DNA from: Paracoccaceae bacterium
Lineage (GTDB): Bacteria > Pseudomonadota > Alphaproteobacteria > Rhodobacterales > Rhodobacteraceae
Direction: 5' to 3'
NCBI GenBank assembly: GCA_007129775.1
Contig: SKUV01000212.1
Coordinates: 1-8,668, forward strand
DNA: 8,668 bases
Within the stretch, counting starts at the first letter, position 1. Every line of letters begins with the position of its first letter. The position numbers and the translations under genes were made by a program. Shown piece by piece: positions 1-8,636 of this stretch. The notes beneath the pieces were generated by a model. That model made no database searches and was not told the DNA's origin. It saw only the letters and a list, made by a program, of their open reading frames with translations.

Positions 1-11
1 AGGTGGCCTGA
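1..11 (+). CDS. 3' end of upstream gene, probably the ABC importer ATPase (partial)
   Basis: A TGA at 9-11 shares its last A with the ATG of the next gene, a TGATG junction typical of translationally coupled operon genes. If that frame is coding, the visible residues are only Val-Ala-stop. BMP-type importers need an ATP-binding subunit with two fused nucleotide-binding domains. None is encoded in the rest of the operon, so this stub is the natural place for it. The identity is inferred from context; three codons carry no sequence evidence. Sequence to the left of the window would settle it. Confidence 0.4.
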
Positions 12-1090
12 TGGCGCTGGTTCTGGAACGCAGGCCCGAGGCCGGACGATGGGCGCTCTTGCTGTCGCCCTTGCTGGCGGTGGTGCTGACGCTGGTTTCG
101 TCGGTCGTGATCTTCTGGATGCTGGGGCAGGACCCGTGGCGCGCGCTGCAGACCTATTTCATACTGCCGGTCTCGGATGCATGGGGGTTGCAGGAGGTCA
201 TGGTCAAGGCCACGCCGCTGGTGCTGATCGCCACGGGGCTGGCGCTGTGCTTCCGGTCGAACAACTGGAACATCGGCGCCGAGGGTCAATTCCTGATCGG
301 CGCGATCTGCGGCGGGGGCGTGGCGGTCTGGACCCATGGCTGGGGCGGGCCGTGGGTGCTGCCGCTGATGCTGCTGGCCGGCGCGGCGGGGGGCATGGCC
401 TATGCGCTGATCCCGGCGGTGCTTAAGGTCAAGCTGCGGGTGAACGAGATCCTCGTTTCGCTGATGTTGGTCTATGTGGCCGATCTGTTGATGGATTACC
501 TCGTGCGCGGCCCGTGGCGCGACCCTTTCGGCTTCAACATGCCCCAGACCGTGACCTTCGCGCGCGAGGCGACGCTGCCCTTGCTGTTCGACGGCGGGCG
601 CATGAACCTCGGCTCGGTCATCGCGCTGGCGGTGGTGGTGGTGGCGGCGGTGGTGATGGCGCGCACGCTCAAGGGCTTCGAGATACGGCTTGTCGGGCAG
701 GCCCCGCGCGCGGCCCGCTTCGCCGGGTTCTCGGATGCTCGGCTGACGATCATGGTCTTTGCGGTGTCGGGCGCGCTGGCGGGGCTGGCCGGGGTGCTGG
801 AGGCGGCGGGCACCGTGCGCCAGCTCTTGCCCGGCTTTTCCCCGGGCTACGGGTTCACCGCGATCATCGTGGCCTTTCTGGGCCGGCTCAACCCGGTGGG
901 TTGCCTGATCGCGGGGATATTCATCGCGATCACCTTCATCGGCGGCGAGAATGCGCAGATCATGCTGCGCCTGCCGCGCGACATGACGCTGGTCTTTCAG
1001 GGGCTTTTGCTGTTCTACATCCTCGCCTGCGACACGCTGATCCTCTACCGGATCAGGCGGCGGATCGTGCCGGCGGAGGGGCAGGCATGA
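11..1090 (+). CDS. BMP-family ABC importer permease 1 (YufP-like, BPD_transp_2 family)
   Basis: Inner-membrane permease of 359 residues for a nucleoside/purine-type ABC importer. The family fold (branched-chain amino acid/ribose/nucleoside permeases) is supported by many hydrophobic segments, by the motif around residues 84-93 (NNWNIGAEGQ), which is characteristic of this permease type, by VNEILVSLML at 144-153, and by the cytoplasmic coupling region around 219-265 (KGFEIRLVGQ through SGALAGLAGVLE). GYGFTAIIVAFLGR at 279-292 is the usual conserved C-terminal segment. The ATG at 11 has an AGGTGG Shine-Dalgarno sequence at 1-6 and overlaps the upstream stop by one base. The gene overlaps permease 2 by 4 bp (ATGA), so the two are probably translated together as a heterodimer. 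The substrate cannot be read from the sequence: purine nucleosides are commonest in the family, but riboflavin and other ligands are known for relatives. Confidence 0.93.
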   Translation: MALVLERRPEAGRWALLLSPLLAVVLTLVSSVVIFWMLGQDPWRALQTYFILPVSDAWGLQEVMVKATPLVLIATGLALCFRSNNWNIGAEGQFLIGAICGGGVAVWTHGWGGPWVLPLMLLAGAAGGMAYALIPAVLKVKLRVNEILVSLMLVYVADLLMDYLVRGPWRDPFGFNMPQTVTFAREATLPLLFDGGRMNLGSVIALAVVVVAAVVMARTLKGFEIRLVGQAPRAARFAGFSDARLTIMVFAVSGALAGLAGVLEAAGTVRQLLPGFSPGYGFTAIIVAFLGRLNPVGCLIAGIFIAITFIGGENAQIMLRLPRDMTLVFQGLLLFYILACDTLILYRIRRRIVPAEGQA

Positions 1091-2013
1091 CGCTGGCCGT
1101 CGCGATCATGCTCACGGTGATCACCGCCGCCACGCCGCTCTTGATCGCGGCCATCGGCGAGCTTGTGACCGAACGCTCGGGCGTGCTGAACCTCGGGGTC
1201 GAGGGCATGATGATCATGGGCGCGGCATCGGGCGTGGCGGTGGCCATCGTCACCGGCTCCAGCATTCTGGGGGTGCTGGCCGCCATCGGGGCGGGCATGG
1301 CGCTTGCGGCGATTTTCGCGCTGCTCACGCTGGGTCTGGCGGCGAACCAATATGCCTCGGGGCTGGCGCTGACGATCTTCGGGCTGGGTCTGTCGGGGGT
1401 GATCGGCGCGCCCTTCGTGGGCGTGCAGCGCGAGGGGATCAGGCGCATCACCATCCCGTGGCTCTCCGACCTGCCGGTGATCGGGCCGATCCTGTTCCGG
1501 CAGGACCCGTTCGTCTATGGCTCGATCCTGCTGGTTGTAGGCGTGTCGTGGTTTCTGTGGCGCAGCAAGGCGGGGCTGATCCTGCGCGCCTGCGGTGAGA
1601 ATCCCGTCTCGGCCCATGCGCTGGGCTATAACGTGCTGCGCATCCGGCTTTATGCGGTCCTCTTCGGCGGCGCCTGCGCCGGTGTGGCGGGGGCCTATCT
1701 GTCGCTGGTGCTGACGCCGTTCTGGACCGCGGGCATGACCGCGGGGCGCGGCTGGATCGCGCTGGCGATCGTGGTCTTCGCCTCGTGGCTGCCGCTGCGG
1801 GCTATGTTCGGTGCCTATCTTTTCGGCGGCCTGATCATCCTGCAGCTGCACGCGCAGACCGCCGGCGTCGCGGTGCCGTCGCAATTCCTTGCCGCGCTGC
1901 CCTATCTGTTGACCATTGTCGCGCTGACGCTGATCATGGCGTGGCGGCGGGGCAGCGGGGCGGGCAGCATCGCCCCCGCCGGCCTTGGCCAGACCTTTAC
2001 CCCCGATCGATGA
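1087..2013 (+). CDS. BMP-family ABC importer permease 2 (YufQ-like, BPD_transp_2 family)
   Basis: Second inner-membrane permease, 308 residues, the usual size for the shorter partner in BMP-type importers. SGVLNLGVEGMM at 31-42 is the counterpart of the WNIGAEGQ motif of permease 1. CGENPVSAHALGYNVLRIRL at 169-188 is the conserved cytoplasmic loop expected to contact the ATPase, and GRGWIALAIVVFASW at 220-234 is the conserved late segment. The start at 1087 is chosen because its ATG overlaps the previous stop as ATGA and GGAGG lies at 1075-1079. The frame is also open upstream to 514, but that part is Arg/Gly-rich, overlaps permease 1 and does not look like protein. The tail after about residue 287 is polar and cytoplasmic. 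The two permeases presumably form the channel loaded by the binding protein encoded next. Confidence 0.93.
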   Translation: MTLAVAIMLTVITAATPLLIAAIGELVTERSGVLNLGVEGMMIMGAASGVAVAIVTGSSILGVLAAIGAGMALAAIFALLTLGLAANQYASGLALTIFGLGLSGVIGAPFVGVQREGIRRITIPWLSDLPVIGPILFRQDPFVYGSILLVVGVSWFLWRSKAGLILRACGENPVSAHALGYNVLRIRLYAVLFGGACAGVAGAYLSLVLTPFWTAGMTAGRGWIALAIVVFASWLPLRAMFGAYLFGGLIILQLHAQTAGVAVPSQFLAALPYLLTIVALTLIMAWRRGSGAGSIAPAGLGQTFTPDR

Positions 2014-2040
2014 CCACCCGATAACCAACCGTCCCGACAG

Positions 2041-2047
2041 AGGAGAG
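2041..2047 (+). promoter_or_regulatory. Strong ribosome binding site of the substrate-binding protein gene
   Basis: AGGAGAG ends 4 nt before the ATG at 2052, with the AGGAG core 6 nt away. It is the best Shine-Dalgarno match in the operon and fits the need for more binding protein than permease. The 38-bp gap before the ATG shows no convincing promoter, so transcription probably continues from upstream. Confidence 0.7.
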
Positions 2048-2051
2048 ACCC

Positions 2052-3131
2052 ATGAACCTGAACCGACGCCATATTCTGACCGGCGCGACCGCGCTGGCGG
2101 CCTCGACCGCGCTGCCGCGCTACGCGCTCGCCGCCGACCCGATGAAGGTCGGGATCGTCCTGATCGGCCCGGTGGGCGATTTCGGCTGGTCCACCATGCA
2201 TGACGTGGGCCGCCGCCGCATGGAAGAGGTGCTGGGCGACGCGGTGGAAACCACGCAGATCGAGGCCGTGGCCCCGCCCGATTTCGACCGCGTGGTCACG
2301 CAACTGGTGCGCGCCGATTGCAAACTGATCTTCACCACCTCCTTCAGCTATTTCCAGCCCACCATCCGCATGGCCGAGCAGTTCCCGGATGTGATGTTCG
2401 AAAACGCCACCGGCACCAGCACGCTGCCCAACATGGCGATCTACAACGCCCGTTTCTACGAGGGCCGCTATCTGCAGGGCGTCATCGCAGCGATGAAATC
2501 GCAGACCAAGCAGATCGGCTATGTCGCCGCCTTCCCGGTGCCCGAAGTGATCCACGCCATCAACACGGTGATGCGCGGTGCGTGGTCGGTTGATCCGGAG
2601 ATGCGCATCCGCGTGGTCTGGGCCAACGCGTGGTTCAACCCGGGCGTGGAAGCCGATGCCGCGCGCGCGCTGATCGATCAGGGCTGCGACATCCTGTGCC
2701 AGCACACCGACAGCCCCGCGCCGCTGCAACTGGCCGAAGAGCGCGGCATCTACGGCTTCGGGCAGGCCAGCGACATGACCCGTTTCGCACCGCGTTCGCA
2801 TCTGACCTCTTCGATCAACAACTGGGGCGATTATTACGCCAGCCGCGCCCAGGCGATGATCGACGGCACATGGGCGCCCGAGGATACCTGGGGCGGGCTG
2901 GATTCGGGCATGTTCGCGCTTGCGCCCTTTACCAACATGACGCCCGAGGAAACCGCCGTGGCCGAGAACGTCGTCGCCGGGTTGCGCAGCGGCGAGATCG
3001 ACCCCTTTGCCGGGCCGATCGTCAATCAGGCCGGCGAAACTGTGATCGGCGAGGGCGAGACCCTGACCGATGACGAGATTCGCGCCCAGAATTATTTCTA
3101 TCAGGGCATTGAGGTCAGCATGCCCGGCTGA
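2052..3131 (+). CDS. BMP-family ABC importer substrate-binding protein (PnrA/BmpA type)
   Basis: Periplasmic ligand-binding protein of 359 residues that delivers solute to the two permeases encoded just upstream. The N-terminus (twin Arg at 5-6, RRHILT, a hydrophobic stretch to about 22, then RYALA before the mature start near 28) looks like a Tat signal peptide cleaved by signal peptidase I. There is no lipobox cysteine, unlike the lipoprotein relatives in spirochetes and Gram-positives. The mature protein opens with MKVGIVLIGPVGDFGWS (31-47), the family's hallmark first strand and binding loop, followed by NARFYEGRYLQGVIAA (132-147) and HTDSPAP (218-224). Purine nucleosides are the typical ligand of PnrA-like proteins; riboflavin or other ligands are possible. 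The gene is last in the operon, whereas in many BMP operons it is first. A hairpin follows 9 nt after the stop. Confidence 0.93.
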   Translation: MNLNRRHILTGATALAASTALPRYALAADPMKVGIVLIGPVGDFGWSTMHDVGRRRMEEVLGDAVETTQIEAVAPPDFDRVVTQLVRADCKLIFTTSFSYFQPTIRMAEQFPDVMFENATGTSTLPNMAIYNARFYEGRYLQGVIAAMKSQTKQIGYVAAFPVPEVIHAINTVMRGAWSVDPEMRIRVVWANAWFNPGVEADAARALIDQGCDILCQHTDSPAPLQLAEERGIYGFGQASDMTRFAPRSHLTSSINNWGDYYASRAQAMIDGTWAPEDTWGGLDSGMFALAPFTNMTPEETAVAENVVAGLRSGEIDPFAGPIVNQAGETVIGEGETLTDDEIRAQNYFYQGIEVSMPG

Positions 3132-3139
3132 CGCACGCG

Positions 3140-3170
3140 GGCCGGCGCCGCCGCACGCGCGGCGCCGGCC
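3140..3170 (+). terminator. GC-only hairpin after the ABC operon (possible terminator or 3'-end stabiliser)
   Basis: Perfect 11-bp inverted repeat: arm 3140-3150 (GGCCGGCGCCG), 9-nt loop 3151-3159, arm 3160-3170 (CGGCGCCGGCC). It starts 9 nt past the stop of the binding protein gene. No T-run follows on the + strand, so it is not a textbook intrinsic terminator; it could act with Rho or protect the mRNA 3' end from exonucleases. The octamer CGCACGCG occurs both just before the left arm (3132-3139) and in the loop (3152-3159). Confidence 0.55.
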
Positions 3171-3185
3171 GGCAGTCCTGACAAT

Positions 3186-3211
3186 GCCCCGCTTGCCTGC
3201 TGCGGCGGGGC
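3186..3211 (-). terminator. Hairpin after the histidine kinase gene (possible terminator)
   Basis: A 7-bp inverted repeat, GCCCCGC at 3186-3192 and GCGGGGC at 3205-3211 with a 12-nt loop, begins 2 nt beyond the kinase stop when read on the - strand. The following bases on that strand are ATTGTCAGG, with no proper U-tract. With the larger hairpin at 3140-3170 it may separate the two convergent transcription units. Confidence 0.4.
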
Positions 3212-3213
3212 GT

Positions 3214-5865
<2,652 letters not shown>

Positions 5866-5946
5866 GCCCGCCTCCCCACGGAGCGCTGCGGTCTGCTTCG
5901 GGCGGCTTTCGGCGCAAGTTTGCTCTCTCCGTGCTGTCGTGTCGGG

Positions 5947-5974
5947 AGTTTATCAACTTGCGGGCATAGTCCAA
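5947..5974 (-). promoter_or_regulatory. Candidate sigma-70-type promoter for the kinase gene
   Basis: On the - strand TTGGAC (5974-5969) is separated by 16 nt from TAAACT (5952-5947). They match the consensus -35 and -10 boxes at 3 and 4 of 6 positions. It lies about 80 nt upstream of the GTG start, which would give a leader of roughly 75 nt. Its surroundings are more AT-rich than the rest of the gap. The match is weak, and alphaproteobacterial promoters are often degenerate, so this is a suggestion only. Confidence 0.3.
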
Positions 5975-6021
5975 GATGCCTTGACAGCCCAGAGTTGCCA
6001 AAGGGCGCCGATGGCGCACGC

Positions 6022-6053
6022 GCCCGAGGACCATGCCGCCCGAGGACCATGCC
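6022..6053. repeat. Perfect 16-bp tandem duplication
   Basis: GCCCGAGGACCATGCC occurs twice head to tail at 6022-6037 and 6038-6053 with no mismatch, followed by the first four bases of a third copy (GCCC, 6054-6057). It lies between the dctM stop and the candidate kinase promoter. It may be a recent slippage duplication or a pair of protein-binding sites about one and a half helical turns apart. Confidence 0.85.
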
Positions 6054-6105
6054 GCCCAGACCGGGGCGGACCCGGGCGCCGTTGCGTCGATCGTCCGCTC
6101 GATGC

Positions 6106-7464
6106 TCAGTACATCCGGCCGGGCAGCCAGAGCACCATTTGCGGAAAGGTGAACACGATCAACACCGCGAGCAACTGCAGCAGCACAAAGGGGATCACCC
6201 CCTTGTAGATATCGATGATCCTGATTTCGGGCGGGGCGACACCTTTGAGATAGAACAGCGAAAAGCCGACCGGTGGCGTCAGGAACGAGGTCTGCAGCGT
6301 CACCGCGAAAAGCACGATGAACCAGATCTGGTCAAAGCCCAGCAGCACCACCACCGGCGCCACCAGTGGCAGCATGATCAGCGAAATCTCCAGCCAGTCG
6401 AGGAAGAAGCCCGCCAGAAAGGCGATGAAAAGGATCGTCAGGACCACGCCCGACGGGCCGAAAGGCAGCGATCGCAGCGCCTGGGTGATGAACTCGTCGC
6501 CGCCCAGTTGCCGCATCACCACCGCAAAGAGGGTCGCGGCGAGGAAGATGCCGAAGATGAACGCCGTGGTCAGCGTGGTCTTGAGCCCCACCTCCTTGAG
6601 CACCGCCCATGTCAGCCGCCCGTTCAGTGCCGCCAGAAGCATCGCGCCGAAGGCACCGACGCCCGAAGCCTCGGTCGGCGTGGCGATCCCCATGAAGATC
6701 GAGCCGAGCACGGCGACGATCAGCAGAACCGGCGGCAGCACCGCCAGCAGCGTGCTGAAGACCAGCCGCGCGGTCACCGGGGGCAGGTCGGTCGGGGCCG
6801 GCGCGAGGGTGCGTGACAGCGCGGCGGCGACGATGATGAAGATCAGGTAGAAGCCGCCCAGCATCAGCCCCGGCAACAGCGCGCCCATGAACAGGTTGCC
6901 AACCGACACCGACATCTGGTCGGCCATGATGATCAGCATGATGGAGGGCGGAATCAGGATCCCCAGCGTCCCGGAAGAAGCCACCACACCCGATGCGAAG
7001 GCCTTGCTGTAGCCCTGCTGCATCATGATCGGCAGCGACAGCATCGCCAGCAGCACCACCGAGGCGCCGACGATCCCGGTGGATGCCGCAAGCACGATGC
7101 CGATCAGCACCACGCCCACCGCAAGCCCGCCGCGGAATCGGCCGAACAGCTGGATGAAATTGGCCATCAGCTTTTCGGTCACGCCGGAGCGTTCCAGCAT
7201 CAGCCCCATGAAGATGAACATCGGCAGCGCGACGAGGATCCAGTTCGACATCTGGCCCCAGACGCGCTGCACCATGACCGCGAAAATCCGCATGTCCGTC
7301 AGAAAATAGGTATCCCAGCCGAACCACTCGGACCCGAAGACGGCGATGAAGCTGAAGCCGATCGACACGCCCGCCAGCACCCACGCGACGGGGATGCCTG
7401 TCAGCAGCAGCGCGATGAATGACACCAGCATCGCGACGACGAGGATTTCGTTGGTTTCCATCAT
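6106..7464 (-). CDS. dctM: TRAP transporter large permease (DctM family)
   Basis: Large membrane subunit of a TRAP transporter, 452 residues, the usual size. It catalyses ion-gradient-driven (typically Na+) import of an organic acid or related solute delivered by a periplasmic binding protein. Hydrophobic segments fill the whole length. Family-typical stretches are TGIPVAWVLAGVS (22-34), ALPMFIFMGLMLERSG (79-94), SGTLGILIPPSIMLI (164-178), GIATPTEASGVGA (259-271) and TSFLTPPVGFSLFYLKG (392-408). Two adjacent ATGs (7464 and 7461) are possible starts. AGGGAC at 7472-7467 is better spaced for the second, which would make the protein one residue shorter. The gene follows dctQ after a 65-bp gap containing a hairpin. 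The pattern resembles the group annotated as mannitol/chloroaromatic-type TRAP permeases, but the substrate cannot be deduced. Confidence 0.95.
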   Translation of the reverse strand: MMETNEILVVAMLVSFIALLLTGIPVAWVLAGVSIGFSFIAVFGSEWFGWDTYFLTDMRIFAVMVQRVWGQMSNWILVALPMFIFMGLMLERSGVTEKLMANFIQLFGRFRGGLAVGVVLIGIVLAASTGIVGASVVLLAMLSLPIMMQQGYSKAFASGVVASSGTLGILIPPSIMLIIMADQMSVSVGNLFMGALLPGLMLGGFYLIFIIVAAALSRTLAPAPTDLPPVTARLVFSTLLAVLPPVLLIVAVLGSIFMGIATPTEASGVGAFGAMLLAALNGRLTWAVLKEVGLKTTLTTAFIFGIFLAATLFAVVMRQLGGDEFITQALRSLPFGPSGVVLTILFIAFLAGFFLDWLEISLIMLPLVAPVVVLLGFDQIWFIVLFAVTLQTSFLTPPVGFSLFYLKGVAPPEIRIIDIYKGVIPFVLLQLLAVLIVFTFPQMVLWLPGRMY

Positions 7465-7502
7465 CTGTCCCTGATTGCGCGAGGGGGGCGGCGGTGGCCC
7501 GG

Positions 7503-7525
7503 CCCGTCAGCGCGTGGTTGACGGG
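7503..7525 (-). other. Hairpin in the dctQ-dctM gap
   Basis: Perfect 7-bp inverted repeat CCCGTCA (7503-7509) and TGACGGG (7519-7525) with a 9-nt loop, starting 4 nt after the dctQ stop on the - strand. No T-run follows, and the dctM ribosome site lies about 30 nt further on. It may be a processing or stabilising element, or a weak attenuator between the two permease genes. Confidence 0.5.
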
Positions 7526-7529
7526 GCGC

Positions 7530-8525
7530 TCATCCCGTTCGGGCCGGGCTTCGTTCGGGGTCGGAATAGGCGAGCATGGCGCCGATCAGCAAAAGTCCGC
7601 CGCCGAGCGCGGAAAAGAGCGTCACGCCGAAGACCAGCGCCAGCCCCAGCACTGCAAGCGCCATCAGCACCGCCCCGAACAGCGAGGCGCGCAAAGCCAG
7701 CGCCGCACCGGCCAGCCCCAGCGCCGGCAGCAGGAAGGCCGCCAGCGGCTGCCACCGATCCAGCGTCTCGGCGGCATCGGTCTGCAGATGATTGCCCAGA
7801 CCGCCCAGAAGCGTGCCGAGGCTCAGTCCCGTCGCCCCCAGCCAGACCGCGACGATCAACGCCAGCCCGCCGCCCAGAAGGCCCGCAACCGCGCCTGCCA
7901 CCCGGGTCGCGCCGGCCAGTTCGTAAGGCGTGCGCGAGTACGGATAGCCGAAAAGGAAGGACGTCACCCGCAAGAGCCGCGCCAGCGCGGCCAGTGCGAT
8001 CACGCCGAAGGCAAAGACGATCACGCCCTTGATGGCCCAACGATTTGCCAGCCCGCCCACATTGGACGATCTTTCGTTGCGCACGAAGGAACGTTCGGCG
8101 AAGACATAGCCGTAATCGATCATCAGCCAGCACAGCGGAAAGATGATCAGCACGATTGTCAGAAACTCGATCCACGCCCGCAGCCGGGCGCCGAAACGCG
8201 TGGCAAGCACATCGACGCGCACATGACTGTCATAGACGATGGCAAAGCCGATCCCCAGCATGTAGCCGACGGCGAAAAGGTGCCACTGGGTTTCCTCGGC
8301 CCAGACGGTATTGCCGCCGACAAAGCGCCGCATCGCCACCGTGGTGACGATGATCAGCATCAGCACCAGCCAGATCCAGTTCACGATCCCGGCGAGGAAC
8401 GTCAGCACCCGCTCGATGATCTCGGACGGCCATGTGCGCGGGAATTCCAGCCTCTGGGCCCGCGACGAGGCGCTTTCGGCCTGTTCGAGGTCAAGCTCGA
8501 TTTCCGTGGGTAAGGGCTGGCTCAT
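7530..8525 (-). CDS. dctQ: TRAP transporter small permease (DctQ family) with long hydrophobic C-terminal extension
   Basis: Small membrane subunit of the TRAP transporter, which binds the large permease and supports the membrane complex. Using the ATG at 8525 the protein has 331 residues, well beyond the roughly 160-220 usual for DctQ. Residues about 38-190 form a complete DctQ core: four hydrophobic segments, VWAEETQWHLF (74-84), HVRVDVL (101-107) and NRWAIKGVIVFAFG (161-174). Residues about 205-322 add roughly four more hydrophobic segments rich in Ala, Gly and Leu, ending in a polar tail (SDPERSPARTG). I do not recognise this extension. An in-frame TTG at 8561 would add 12 residues (RAPPAPDPDGA-type) but has no ribosome site. 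The ATG has only a weak GGAC about 6 nt upstream. Position between the dctP-like end and dctM supports the call. Confidence 0.88.
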   Translation of the reverse strand: MSQPLPTEIELDLEQAESASSRAQRLEFPRTWPSEIIERVLTFLAGIVNWIWLVLMLIIVTTVAMRRFVGGNTVWAEETQWHLFAVGYMLGIGFAIVYDSHVRVDVLATRFGARLRAWIEFLTIVLIIFPLCWLMIDYGYVFAERSFVRNERSSNVGGLANRWAIKGVIVFAFGVIALAALARLLRVTSFLFGYPYSRTPYELAGATRVAGAVAGLLGGGLALIVAVWLGATGLSLGTLLGGLGNHLQTDAAETLDRWQPLAAFLLPALGLAGAALALRASLFGAVLMALAVLGLALVFGVTLFSALGGGLLLIGAMLAYSDPERSPARTG

Positions 8526-8577
8526 GGCACCGTCCGGATCGGGGGCGGGTGGTGCGCGCAAGGGCGCGCGGCGCGGG

Positions 8578-8597
8578 CGCCGGGCCAGAGCCCGGCG
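8578..8597 (-). other. First of two tandem hairpins in the dctP-dctQ gap (distal to dctP)
   Basis: Perfect 8-bp inverted repeat: CGCCGGGC at 8578-8585, 4-nt loop CAGA, GCCCGGCG at 8590-8597. Its right arm sequence GCCCGGCG recurs at 8601-8608 inside the neighbouring hairpin, so the two could form alternative pairings. It lies about 50 nt upstream of the dctQ ATG on the transcribed - strand. Confidence 0.55.
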
Positions 8598-8598
8598 T

Positions 8599-8628
8599 CG
8601 GCCCGGCGCGACTTTGCGCGCCGGGCCG
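8599..8628 (-). other. Strong hairpin just after the dctP-like gene
   Basis: Perfect 12-bp, all-GC inverted repeat: CGGCCCGGCGCG at 8599-8610, loop 8611-8616 (ACTTTG), CGCGCCGGGCCG at 8617-8628. It starts 8 nt after the stop of the upstream gene on the - strand. No T-run follows the stem. A hairpin at this place in a TRAP operon is expected to stabilise the binding-protein mRNA and cut down read-through into the permease genes, so that binding protein exceeds permease. That role is inferred from position. Confidence 0.7.
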
Positions 8629-8636
8629 GGCTGGCG

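Larger units (their letters stand above)
5866..6105. other. Intergenic region between dctM-like gene and kinase gene
   Basis: This 240-bp gap has no convincing gene. A 68-codon open frame on the - strand (6050-5844) is Arg/Pro-rich, lacks a ribosome site and runs into the kinase start, so I do not call it. Just past the dctM stop I see only weak hairpins with no strong terminator. The best on the - strand is GCGCC-atc-GGCGC at 6017-6005, followed by CCTTTGG. The region also holds a candidate promoter, an 8-bp inverted repeat and a tandem duplication, listed separately. Confidence 0.6.

Noticed and set aside
631..659. GGT/GGC-rich run in permease 1, a possible G-quadruplex or microsatellite
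   Set aside because: It encodes a Val/Ala-rich membrane helix (residues about 207-216) in frame, so the base pattern is explained by codon use; only runs of two Gs are present.
1045..2028. A 327-codon open frame on the - strand opposite permease 2
   Set aside because: It has the Arg/Gln/Asp/His-rich composition of a codon-bias shadow and lies fully opposite a recognised permease gene.
5981..5986. Perfect TTGACA (-35 box) on the + strand in the gap
   Set aside because: No -10-like sequence lies 15-19 bp downstream (the bases there are GGCGCC-like), and no + strand gene follows.
6052..6069. CCGCCC/GGGCGG hairpin as a dctM terminator
   Set aside because: The stem is only 6 bp, lies 37 nt past the stop, overlaps the tandem repeat and is not followed by T residues on the - strand.
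8526..8561. Upstream TTG start for dctQ at 8561
   Set aside because: No Shine-Dalgarno sequence precedes it, and the added Pro/Ala/Asp-rich residues do not look like part of the family; the ATG at 8525 is the simpler choice.
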